This document shows, piece by piece, positions 11,759-21,658 of a DNA stretch of 64,000 nucleotides. Within the stretch, counting starts at the first letter, position 1. Each line of letters opens with the position of its first letter. Under the pieces are notes generated by a model, which saw only the letters and a list, made by a program, of their open reading frames with translations, had not been told where the DNA came from and made no database searches. The DNA comes from Bicyclus anynana (taxonomy: Eukaryota; Arthropoda; Insecta; Lepidoptera; Nymphalidae): NCBI RefSeq assembly GCF_947172395.1, contig NC_069086.1:10634501-10698500 (forward strand). Reading direction: 5' to 3'. The position numbers were made by a program, and so were the translations under genes.

Positions 11759-13143
11759 TGAGTACCACGCTGACATTTTTCTTGGCTGACCATATATATT
11801 ATTATAATGTATTTTTATTCTTTAAAATAGATTAAATAATTTTTGATCATAAGCTTTCTCACTCGTTAAAAACACGAATTGTGCTTCCATAATGAAGTTT
11901 TTTAATAATATATGTATTGTAACAAAATTACAAAGATTTTATGTATTTATGTGCTATAACGGCATGAATCTAAAACTTCGTCTGGGAGCATATAGAACAG
12001 AAAAGGCATTATCTCGATAAAGTTTCTAAAGAAACACATTCTTTAAAAACTTTATTATAATATACAGATATAATAATATGATCTATTTTATATTCATTTC
12101 ATTATTTGCCTAATGATGATATAATATACATATATAGATAGATTATTATTATTAATAACATTAAAAATGTTGTCCTTTTTTGTTTGATTTATTATTTATC
12201 TAATAGTTATCACAAATGAAATAATTGTTATATATAACATCACAATGAATGCACCATCAACAATGAATTAATTAGTAAATGTAGCTATATACAATATGTT
12301 TTTCCTCCTTTAAATAACTATATTTATGTGTATCTTGTATTCAATGATCGATCGTTGTCACACATGTTTTAATGATATACTAGTCAACGAGTATTTATTA
12401 TGACAAAATGTCAAGTTATTAATATGTTAAATTGTAATTACACGAAATACTTTCATTCAAATAAAATTCTGCATAACATTAAATACATCTATTATTACAT
12501 TTACCGACGCCTCTTAACTTATGTCTATAATGATAACTTTGCTTGTTAAAAAAATATAATTTACTTCTTATTTACAGGGAGCAGTATACCAAAATACACG
12601 TGAAGTATAAACAGCTAATCTAGAGTTATTTGTAAGGCAAATGAGGAACCCGCTACTTAGTACCACCTTCCATGATGCTTCTTACAAATGTAAGCCTTAA
12701 TGTTATTTTTTTATATTTAGTTACCTATTTATTTTCTTAAAAAAATGTTTTTTTTTTTGGAATAGTATACTTTATTATTTATTGGTTCATTAATATTCGC
12801 CTTATTTTCAATGACTTACTTTCCTGTTGTACTGTATCTTTTAATTCTTATCGCCTTTCGATAAAACCATTTATACTATTGTCTAATAATATTTGTGACA
12901 AAATTCTGATTTTACAATGGAGTGAATATGATTAATTTGTTTTTATGAATCATACGTGTTGCAATGAATTAAAATTAGCCATAATTAGTGCAGCTCTGAC
13001 AAATTCATATTGATCAATTTTTATTTATTTATTAGTGCGTATCCATTTAATATAGGTATGTTTAATATTATAATTACGTGCATTTCATACATACAAAAAT
13101 ACACTGCTCTAAGGACTAATTAGTAATTACGTACCCGGACATG
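11759..13143. other. Intergenic AT-rich DNA
   Basis: I see no gene, RNA or clear repeat structure in this interval beyond AT-rich simple sequence. Confidence 0.4.
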
Positions 13144-13338
13144 TAACCACGTGGCACGTCTATTATCTTTCTACAATCGAAAACGCTTCGAAAATAAAAT
13201 AATGTATGGGGATGACATTTTGTTATCGACAAGTCACGTGATCAAGTTATCTATAAGATCTGTCATTGCCATACTTTTTTTTAGTTTTCGAAGCGTTAGC
13301 GTCTGTAGAAAGAGAATCTATGTGCCATATGGTTATGG
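13144..13338. repeat. Palindromic MITE with central CACGTG, copy 1
   Basis: Long arms pair across the element: TGGCACGTCTATTATCTTTC and the reverse complement of GAAAGAGAATCTATGTGCCA, then ACGCTTCGAAAA. The centre is TCACGTGATC. Related copies lie at 26634-26833 and at the right edge of the window. The short open frames that cross it are by-products of the repeat. Confidence 0.7.
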
Positions 13339-14214
13339 GCCCTGTATTGGAGAAAGAATTTTACATTATGTACAATTTGTACGCATATAGTGCTTACACT
13401 AGTCAAAGTCCTTCTCCACAAAATAAAATTAGGCACAATATGTATCTAAGTACTTTGTATTCACAATAATAATTAACAGATATTGATGTACCTACCTAAT
13501 TTCTATGATCTTACTAGCTGAGCGTTGTTTTGCTTTAAAAAAATATAAAACCTATTCTCAGACCTAAATATACATATAAAACTTTATAAAATCGGCAAAG
13601 CCGTTTACGGAGGAGAATGGCAACTAACACTGAAACACGAGAATTTTACATATTTGTAACATTTTTCTCTACCAATATATATACCTAGTAGTCGAATGTT
13701 CTAGTTAGTTTAAAAGTGAAAGTTTCTTGGAAAGTTAAATTTAATTGTTATGGATACACACTATTATGATATGAAGATAAGAGTAAGGTATTTTGATCAT
13801 ATGTAATTTTATTCGGCGTACATTCCTTAAAACAGGCCTAATCCAACATAACATACGAGTACGAACTACAATTACCTACTTAAAGCTTAAGTGAAAGTAT
13901 TATTTAGTTTGGTACAAGTATCTAATTAGGTGATCCATGTACCGGGGATTTACCTATTATCATGTATGTATAAAATTACCTATAAGTAATTGTTACTATT
14001 TATAGTCATCGATATTATTATTAAAAGCCAGATTCACACTACTGTTTGGTTTCATTAAGATTGTATAATGTACTGTGTTACGATCTTACTTACGTCTTAA
14101 TTTGTATTATAAAAACTTTTAAAGCTATAACTTGCATATACAATAATTTATCAATCCTTAGGCAGCTTGATAGTTCAGGATACTAAAGTTAAGATTTAAG
14201 TTAGTTAGTATTTT
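13339..14214. other. Intergenic DNA
   Basis: Nothing recognisable was found in this interval. Confidence 0.4.
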
Positions 14215-14893
14215 TAGGGTTCCGTAGTCCGTAGTCCACAGACCACAAGGAACCCTTATAGTCTCGCCATGTCTATTTGTCTGTCCGCGGTTTAGCGCAG
14301 AGACTATTATTACTAGACAGCTTTAAATTAGCATGAGTACATATGTGCATTAAAAATGTGAACAAAGTCGTACAATAAAACGTACCTACGTGTCAAGTGG
14401 GGATGATTTTTTTACTCGGTTATTTTATAGAGTCGGGTATCGTTGGTTAAGTCTTTAAAAATATGAGGAGGTCTTCTACCAAATCTTTTTGATTTTGGGA
14501 TCCGTGTGTAAAATAGTAAGCTTTTAAGAGCTAATTTTTGTTAAAGTCAAGTGTCCCACCCTTTGTCGGCTAAACGGTTGTTTATGAATACGTGAAAAGA
14601 TTCTAGGAGTAGGATATACATATAATGAAATTACGAGGAAAACTATAACAGCTAAGTAGCAATTGCTATTTAAAGAATATTAGTCGGCCAACTTGTAAAA
14701 TGTAGTTGGAAATCGAAAATTGCATATAATTTTCTTTGTTAATTAAAAAGATAAAGTTTTCTTTTTTTTTAGCTTTCTAGATTTAACAGACTGAGTTCAG
14801 AGTCTGTTAAAACTAGAATAAACATAATGGATATCGTTATCGGTATTTTTGTGATACATAAGGGATTAAAGTGTTAACTCAATCTACGGAACC
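14215..14893. repeat. Dispersed element bounded by GGGTTCCGTA / TACGGAACCC
   Basis: The left boundary reads TAGGGTTCCGTAGTCC, with an internal AAGGAACCCTTATAGTCTCG and a CATGTCTATTTGTCTGTCCG block. The right boundary reads TCTACGGAACCCTACAGTGC. This is a familiar lepidopteran non-autonomous repeat pattern. Related pieces are at 61911-61930 and 63380-63860. It has no coding capacity. Confidence 0.5.
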
Positions 14894-14976
14894 CTACAGT
14901 GCGCGTGCCCCGACGCGCACTGCCGGTTTATAGAAGTAGATCTAAGAGCACCGTCAACGCATTGCCAAGGGAAAAG

Positions 14977-15088
14977 GGCTACCAGAATCAAGAATTTTCG
15001 TAAATAAAAAAGTTGATCGTCTCATCGAGATGAAGCTACTCACGAAAAATTAACTTGATACTTAGTAATCAGTTGTAAAAATCCCTGA
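14977..15088 (+). repeat. Solo right end of the GTAGCCC/GGATCCGTGG MITE
   Basis: The block GCTACCAGAATCAAGAATTT to AATCAGTTGTAAAAAT matches 23277-23376 almost base for base. At 23 kb this sequence is one arm of a complete inverted-repeat element; here only the arm is present. Confidence 0.65.
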
Positions 15089-15452
15089 CTATACTCCCGA
15101 GCATCCTGTTTAAAATAACTAAGACTTAATTCGGCCAATTTTTAGCATGTATATTGTATAATCGTGATGCGGCTAATTGTGTTTCTTTATTTAAGTTAAT
15201 TTAAAATTTAGTACATTGTATGTTAACTTAATTTTGTCTTAAAGTCAAAATAAAAGCGAAAAAATTGTATCAGATGAAACTAAACCCTAATACCGGTTCT
15301 TTGGGGTTCAATGCAGAGGGTTGTTAAGTTGCGTGATAGTATGACATAACGAATAACTTTAAAACACATTATAATATAGTTAGTTGGCCTAATTTAGATA
15401 CCGTAACCGTCACATCAAATTACATTAGTGTTATTAAAATAGTCTTTAAACA

Positions 15453-15485
15453 CAGAGCCTCCTCCTTTTTGGAAGTCGGTTAAAA
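15453..15485 (+). repeat. CCTCCTCCTTTTT..GGTTAAAA motif
   Basis: Third copy of the dispersed motif (GCCTCCTCCTTTTTGGAAGT then CGGTTAAAA). Confidence 0.6.
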
Positions 15486-15591
15486 CACGTTGCATTTTAT
15501 AGGTAATGGAATGTGGTACTGAAACAGAATGATATATTATTATATTAACAAAAGTTGACAATGGTTTGAGGTTCACAGAACAGCATGGCAG

Positions 15592-15770
15592 CTTGGCAAC
15601 TTCGTTCGTAACACTCCTGATGGTACGCGCGGGCCGGGGGGTGTGTAGCGATGAATGAAAACCCACGACTGATGCACCTCACTTCTCCGCACGCACGATT
15701 TCACACCCGCGCAGTCTTTCCCCCCCCGTCGCCCGTATATCATAGGAGTGTCATAAACGAACTTGCCAGA
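15592..15770. repeat. MITE with GGCAACTTCGTTCGTAACAC ends, copy 1
   Basis: The terminal inverted repeats of about 23 bp are GGCAACTTCGTTCGTAACAC at the left and GTGTCATAAACGAACTTGCC at the right. The interior is pyrimidine-rich and contains GCACGATTTCACACCCGCGC and a CCCCCC(C)GTCGCC block. Two further copies (22379 and 46628) share ends, interior and length of about 170 bp. Confidence 0.75.
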
Positions 15771-16092
15771 CTAAAACAACGCCTTAAAGATAATTCAGCT
15801 TTGAAAGTCGTATACGTACCTACAAAATGGATTTTTATTTTTTATTGACAGAAGGATCGTGCGCAGTGCCATGGCTTTTAATCTCAATTATAATTTACAG
15901 CTCACATATAGACATCTAATGCAGATGTCTAATGGATCGTTTAGCATTAATCTTACAAAATAAGTGTCTTCGTGTCTTCGCCCACTTGCAATGACATGTA
16001 GACTAGGGTCAACAGCATTATTAGGCACTATTATGCCTTGACCTATGATGTAATCTATTAACGAAACCCCGTTTTGGATTGGATCCATTTTT

Positions 16093-16121
16093 ATTAACCG
16101 ACTTTAAAAAAGGAGGAGATT
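16093..16121 (-). repeat. CTCCTCCTTTTT..GGTTAA motif, minus orientation
   Basis: Reads TTAACCGACTTTAAAAAAGG AGGAGA on the plus strand, the reverse complement of the dispersed motif. It lies just upstream of a SINE. Confidence 0.55.
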
Positions 16122-16162
16122 AGTCAATTTGACCATATATGGACCTGGACCATATATATACA

Positions 16163-16378
16163 GCAGTGATAGCCCAGTGGATATGACCTTTGCCTCCGAT
16201 TCCGGAGAGTGTGGGTTCGAATCCTATCCGGAGCATGCACCTTCAACTTTTCAGTTGTGTGCATTTTAAGAAATTAAATATCACTTTCCTCAAACGGTAA
16301 AAGTGTTAATTATCGTGAGGAAACCTGCATACCAGAGGATTTTCTTAATTCTCTGCATCTGTGAAGTCTGAATAACAG
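16163..16378 (+). mobile_element. tRNA-derived SINE, 3'-truncated
   Basis: The 5' head has pol III promoter boxes: a box A-like AGTGATAGCCCAGTGGATA and a box B GGGTTCGAATCC. The body that follows (TGCACCTTCAACTTTTCAGT, GTGAGGAAACCTGCATACCA, TTCTTAATTCTCTGC) is shared with the copy at 60921-61168. The usual 3' end (CCGCATT...CTCAGCAGTGAGCCG) is missing here. It is a retroposed SINE, not a functional tRNA gene. Confidence 0.8.
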
Positions 16379-17015
16379 ATGATCTCATTACTAGTCCCTT
16401 GGTTAAAAAAATACGAATTTAACGTCGTATAAAACAAAAATCAGCAACTGGTTCTTTTGTTTCCTAATTAGAAAACTTCCATATTTCAAACCACTTTATA
16501 TATCCATATCCGTTAAATATGACCATTATTCCGGTTCCCCTTTAATAAGTCGGAAAAGACAGTGCTGCAAAAAATAAACTGCAGTGTTTTCTCTTCAAAA
16601 ATGACAAATGTTTAGAAAAAAAAATCTTATTTTCGGGTTATTCGTGTCCTCAATATTTTTCAACATCTACATACGTTAAGTTACTGTCATATTTATTTTA
16701 TGCCAGCATTTTTATTTTATTTTGTGACAAATCTTTACCCTTAATTTGGGCCCCGTAACTAATTTCAATACATGATCCCTCCAAGGCACGCTACGTAGGT
16801 TGGTAGGTAGGTATTTGAGTACTACGTTGTAAGGTGATGTTGGTAAATCTTTGCATTAAAATTATCTCAAACATTACTGTTATGAAAACAAATGAATTGT
16901 TAAATGAAATATAAGACTTCAGTCTCATAACTTAAAATCTTGGTTTATGATCCGAACCGTTGCGATTTCAGTCTATAGCTTGAATCATATTGAGAGCTGT
17001 TTTATAAATAATATA

Positions 17016-20000
17016 ATGCATTTATCTCTTGCTTTTTATATATGTTATTTTCTTGTGCCGGAAGTTAATTTCAACGTATACGCGCTTGAGGCAGTCTGTC
17101 AGTCACATAGAGAAGGTGAAAATTTGGAAGTTTTAAAGTTAGCGGGTCTCTGGACCACAGTTTACATCCAGCCGAGCTCTGTCGATTGTTTTAACCTGCA
17201 TATTAGGGCGATTACCGATTTAGTAAGTATTGCTTGAAATATTCATATATATTATTATAATTTCATTTGTTATTCATAAAAATCGATTAAGCCATAACCC
17301 GGTATTTCTGGTGGATTTGGGATTGATAAATAGATATATTTTGTTATTTTTAATTTGTGTATTTTTAAATTTAATAAAAACTAAGTCAAATTATTTAGCG
17401 ATCTGATCAATGCCGTGCGGAAATTGCAGCATTACCTACCTTATCAGTTGAACTTAATAAAGTATGAAAATTGCTAATGATGTTATTACCTATATCTAGA
17501 CCTATTTCTTAGATAAAAATTTTATCATACATCAGCCTATTTGTAATGGCTTTTGCTTTAACTAAAGAGGATTAGGAACGTTGATCCACAGCGCTGCTCC
17601 AACGATGGGGTTGGCGGACTGTAGTTATTTGAGGTTCGACCCTGTAGTAATCACTATCAACCCCTGCATTCTGTAAAGTCATTTCAATGGTAATTTCACT
17701 GTTAGTAACATTTGTTGGTATCCCATAGAAATAAAGATCATATTATAATACAACTTGTAATAGGCAAATATTACATATATCAAGGCACGATGGTGTACTT
17801 CCAAACTGTTGGTTATTACTGAAAATGAATAACAAAAATAGAAAACATTTCTATGGACTTATGAATTATGATCTGACTCTTAAAGATCTACTGTCGCGTA
17901 GGTACTAACCACTGGACGAGATAAACACAAATGCACAATTAAACATAATGCCTAATTTCTATAAACACTCAGGAACGAGAATCGTATTCTCTGAAGTATG
18001 GCACTTTCAATGGAACCGTGGACTGGAACAAATGCCTGTTGGAAATTGAATCGCCTCTAGGTAAACACTATCTGCAGGGAACTGGCAATCAAAGTTACTC
18101 GCTGGAGAATATTATCATTAGGGATTCTGGAAAAGGTAATAATTATAAGGATTTTAATGTTCTTTACTAGGTAAATTGTCTAACTTAGCTCAGCGAGTCG
18201 CGAAGCTGAAGTGGCAATGGGCAGGCCACATAGTTAGAAGAGCCGATGGACGTTAGAGTCCCAAGTTGCTGGAATGGCGACCTCACACCGGAAAGCAGTG
18301 TTGGTCGACCCACCACTAGGTGGACCGAGGACATCAAGCGGATTGCAGGAAACCGCTGCATGCTGGCGGCTCGAGATCGTTATGCTTAGAGGTCCATGCA
18401 AGAGGCCTATGTCCAGCAGTAGACGTCCATCGGCTGATAATGATGATGATGATGTACTAGGTAAATAGGTATCCGCTTAAGTGCAGACCTGAGAATTTCG
18501 CTAATCTAAATGACCTAATAAGATATGACGACATTGCGATAAAGGACATGACCGTAAACACAGATAATGAAGGTAGGTTGAGTTCCTTTACGAAAATAAA
18601 CAAGAATATTATCTTGTTTAATAGTATCCGAAGCTGCTTTAGTAGGATCGTACCAAATATGGCTAGGCAGGGAGACACAACAACACGAGCGGAGACGGAG
18701 AGTGTCAATCGATTGTCAAGGAATTCCTTAACCTTACGTTTAACGCAAAGAGATATTTCCCGATACACCGCCATTCATTGTATTTTGTTTATTTCTCTTC
18801 ATGAGATTATCTGGTTAGTCGCATGTTAGCGCCACTGGGGACCACTGTGCACCGTCCCAAAGACTGGATTGAGTCAAGCACGTCTACCCGTTTTAACCTT
18901 CTGACTCGATCAACTATGAACACGCATTATTTTTATTGACACTGAACTATCGTAGTCGGTACGATGTTTCTTAAGAATCAATCCGTGCATTAACAAAAAT
19001 TATAGGAAATCGGCACAGGATTATTCAATCGGTCAAATATTGATACTTGATATTCATACTAAGAGAAAAAAAAACTTGTATGAATTGGAAATGAAATTAC
19101 TAGGTACTAAAAGCTTATCGTCACACTTGCTACTAAGTTTTATAAGGCGCAGTAGGTAAACTAAGCATAAACACACTCAGGCTTCGTAATCACGAGTTAA
19201 AATCGATCACAAAAAATGTGCACAAAATAATCTTTTCAACGCTAAATGGGAAAAATTAACTTTTCTTATCTGATACATAAAAGGCTGTCTGGTATTGAGC
19301 TGCTGTTGTTGAAATGTTGGCAAAAGATTAGATTGGCCTCATTTTATTCTACGACTTGGCATTGGCATCACAATAATAGGCTTGACCCAAGGAATATGGG
19401 TCGTGTGACCCGGATTCTATTGAATTTTTGCCATAAAAGGCTTAATATTGCTTTAGTATCTTATTCGTAAATTAATAAATCCTATCTACTTCATAAAATA
19501 GGTACGTATGTTGATAGTTATACTATTTACTATCTACTTAAGCTTATGTAGGTTTTATTTAGCACGGCCTTGACCCTTCATTCAAGGAGCGCACTAAAGA
19601 CTTCGGGGTGTCTGTTAAAACTTGCCACATGTGCTAAACGTAATAAAACTTGTCCTCCCCCTACCTCAATTATTTCAGTGTAAAAAAAAATATTCTGAGA
19701 ACAACGCCACATTTGGATATCGCCATAAACACTTACCACGGACTATCCACTTATACTACAGCCTTTCTTGATGAGTACTGTTTACTAACAAACAAATTAA
19801 AAATGAGGGTATAAATCACTAGTCATTTCACACCTAATAATAATTATAATTAACTTGTTATTCAATTAATGAAAATAAGTTTGATTAATAAGCTTAGAAC
19901 AAATAGATAAGGTCAATGTATTTTATATAACATTTTTTAAACAAACCATACATAATTTAAAATAAAAAAGTAATGAAATGACATGCGTTCTCTACCTTCA

Positions 20001-20486
20001 CTTCTAATTTCTTTGTTGGTAAACAGTACTCATCAAGAAAGGCTGTAGTATAGGTATCTACTTATTTAATATCTATTCCTATTGTTCTCCAGGGTCACAT
20101 TTGTGTCGTCATAATATAAAGTTAATCCTCGACGTATTCTCGTATGGAGTGGTTGACAACACTTGCAAACAAAAAGGGGCAAATACAATATCATTTCGCC
20201 ACTTAAATTCTCAGGTACATACGAGCTTCACCAACAAAACGCAAATCAATGGTCTTTGTTCGGACGACACGGCAGTGAGCTGCTATTGATGACAGACTGT
20301 CACCGGAACACGGCAGCCATCTTCGTGCGCGCCTGCCACTGGCCGGCGGAGGAGGATCTGTACTCCGTGCTGCATCGCGCTGGCGTGTCTCCGCTCACCG
20401 TCAGCAAGACGTTCTGCGAGCCGCTCGACTATGACGCCCAGCGGCTCTTGCATCAGTATTTTATCAAACGAATGGCTAGAGGATAA
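17016..20486 (+). CDS. Secreted lipocalin-like protein, four exons (one junction out of phase)
   Basis: Lipocalins are small beta-barrel carriers of hydrophobic ligands. The exons read are 17016-17222, 17973-18135, 18487-18571 and 20215-20486. Exon 1 starts with a signal peptide (MHLSLAFYICYFLV...VYA) and then carries the family GxW signature within LAGLWTTVYIQP. Cysteines that could form the conserved disulphides occur in exons 1, 2 and 4. Exon 4 continues the barrel (GTYELHQQNANQWSLFG, LLLMTDC) and ends in a C-terminal helix with FCEPLD. Donors are GTAAGT, GTAATA and GTAGGT; acceptors are all AG. Exon 1-2 (phase 0) and exon 3-4 (phase 1, G|GT ACA) join cleanly. Exon 2 ends in phase 1, whereas exon 3 is open only if entered in phase 2, so a base is missing or the junction is misread. 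A truncated RTE insertion lies in the same intron. Paralogue identity (apolipoprotein D-like or other) is unknown. Confidence 0.68.
17641..17770 (+). repeat. Dispersed repeat, partner of 47761-47925 (inverted)
   Basis: The blocks CCTGCATTCTGTAAAGT, GTTAGTAACATTTGTTGG, ATCCCATAGAAATAAAG and ACTTGTAATAGGC occur in the same order on the opposite strand at 47761-47925. The shared block is about 130 bp. It lies in lipocalin intron 1. The parent family was not recognised. Immediately upstream, around 17585-17620, an AGCGCTGCTCCAACGATGGG block resembles the inverted 3' end of a lepidopteran SINE. Confidence 0.55.
18177..18454 (+). mobile_element. 5'-truncated RTE-type LINE, 3' end only, with target duplication
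   Basis: The fragment encodes the last portion of an RTE ORF2 (AKLKWQWAGH-type motif, then RPTTRWTEDIKR-like sequence), interrupted by stops. It ends in CATCGGCTGATAATGATGAT. The 12-bp sequence TACTAGGTAAAT occurs directly on both sides (18165-18176 and 18455-18466), which identifies a target-site duplication. It belongs to the same family as the longer copy at 50606-51932 and lies in lipocalin intron 2, about 32 bp upstream of exon 3. Confidence 0.88.
19751..20052. repeat. MITE with CTATACTAC-type ends, copy 2
   Basis: The terminal arms of about 45 bp are TTATACTACAGCCTTTCTTG ATGAGTACTGTTTA and its inverse TAAACAGTACTCATCAAGAA AGGCTGTAGTATAG. The interior matches copy 1 at 10502-10796. It lies in the last lipocalin intron, about 160 bp upstream of the final exon. 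Confidence 0.75.
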
Positions 20487-20935
20487 AAGAAGTGTGTTTT
20501 AGACCACACTACTAAAGGAAAACTTTTAATTATAAAAAAACAAAGCGCCATCTATGAGCCTCAGGCATAACTGCATCGCAACAGGTACAAAAAGGGATTG
20601 TTTCAAAGTTGTCTAAGAACGCCATCTACTGGTAATTTAAAATAACAAACACAGTTTCATTGTGCGTGTAAATGATAACACGCATGGCCCGATTGCAAAT
20701 TTTCGTAACGCATTCACCAACTTACTCCTTAAGTCAAGGGTACTTAAAGAAGTCTTACTTCATAAATACTACTAAGCTAAGGCCAAACTGTGTTAGCAGT
20801 GACGATCAGTGTACTAACTTGTAGCAATGTGATCACATCAAAACGTACTCTTATTTCGTACTACTCAACTATTATAGCGATTCAACTGCAGCCGAAACTT
20901 AAATCTGAGGGGCTAGTGGCAGTTTGATACTGTAA
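20487..20935. other. Lipocalin 3' flank with GCCATCTA motifs
   Basis: This is 3' UTR and flank of the lipocalin. Two motifs of the form GCGCCATCTA lie at 20545-20558 and 20619-20633. They resemble the CTCF core when read on the minus strand. No gene is supported. Confidence 0.35.
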
Positions 20936-21056
20936 CGATCACGTTAACGTAAACGCGAATTTCTAAGGAATTGAAACAGCGCCATCTAGTGGCACTACTG
21001 CACAACTGTTTCAATTCCATAAAAATTCACGTTTACATTAGCGCGATCGTAACACT
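20936..21056. repeat. MITE with a central CTCF-like motif
   Basis: Arms of about 45 bp pair: TAACGATCACGTTAACGTAA, then GAATTGAAACAG, against the reverse complement of CTGTTTCAATTC...TTACATTAGCGCGATCGTAA. Between the arms sits GCGCCATCTAGTGGC (20979-20993), whose reverse complement GCCACTAGATGGCGC fits the CTCF consensus. It is a single copy in this window. Confidence 0.65.
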
Positions 21057-21658
21057 ATGAAAATATTGAAAACTCCCACTAGGCACCCTGATGACGCCAC
21101 AGTACAGGCTGCCACCACACCGTGAATGGCCTTAGCTATGGATTCGTTCAACATTTATATATCTATAGGTAGGTATAGTTCTTCTAATCCCGGAAGACGG
21201 TTTGCACTTGGATGCATCTTGTGAGAGATAGTAGAGAGCCATACTGGCAGATTTATGGATTTATCTACATCTACTGTCTGCAACTTATATTATCGTAACA
21301 TTAGTTAACGTTGGATTACCACTTTAATAAAAATTGGGGTCAATACAGCCAATGGTGTTACAATCCGTTGGAAGCCACCGTAATGTTAATGTAATTATGC
21401 AATATGTAACTCAGCTGTCCGAGGTGTTATATGTATAGGTATTAAAACACGTCGTAAATATGAGCATCCTGTGTAGGTAATATCAATTCCAAGGTGTTAG
21501 TTGTAAAAACTAAAAATTATATTATCCACCTGTAAAATAAGTAAATCTAGGTGTTTGGTATAAAAATAAAGTTTTTCAAATAGTAAGTATTTTTATTAAA
21601 ATAACATCACATTCAGAAGATACCATGTATGTAAGTACCTACTTACGGTACGGTATTG
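21057..21658. other. Intergenic DNA between lipocalin and the serpin-like gene
   Basis: The two genes converge here. No further gene is seen. The last serpin-like exon ends at 21659, so its 3' UTR and polyadenylation site should lie in this interval; several minus-strand A/T-rich hexamers are present but none is decisive. Confidence 0.4.

Noticed and set aside
13151..13469. Two overlapping plus-strand frames at 13.2-13.5 kb
   Set aside because: Most of their length is the palindromic MITE.
16163..16240. Possible tRNA gene
   Set aside because: Box A and B are present, but the fold is poor and the sequence continues into a SINE body that recurs at 60.9 kb.
18274..18468. Open frame in the lipocalin intron
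   Set aside because: It is an off-frame reading of the RTE 3' end, including its GATGAT tail.
20101..20214. Plus-strand frame LILDVFSYGVVDNTCKQKG as a lipocalin exon
   Set aside because: It has an acceptor in the correct phase, but the next frame needs a different phase. Joining exon 3 directly to the acceptor at 20215 gives a clean lipocalin sequence (NEGTYELHQ).
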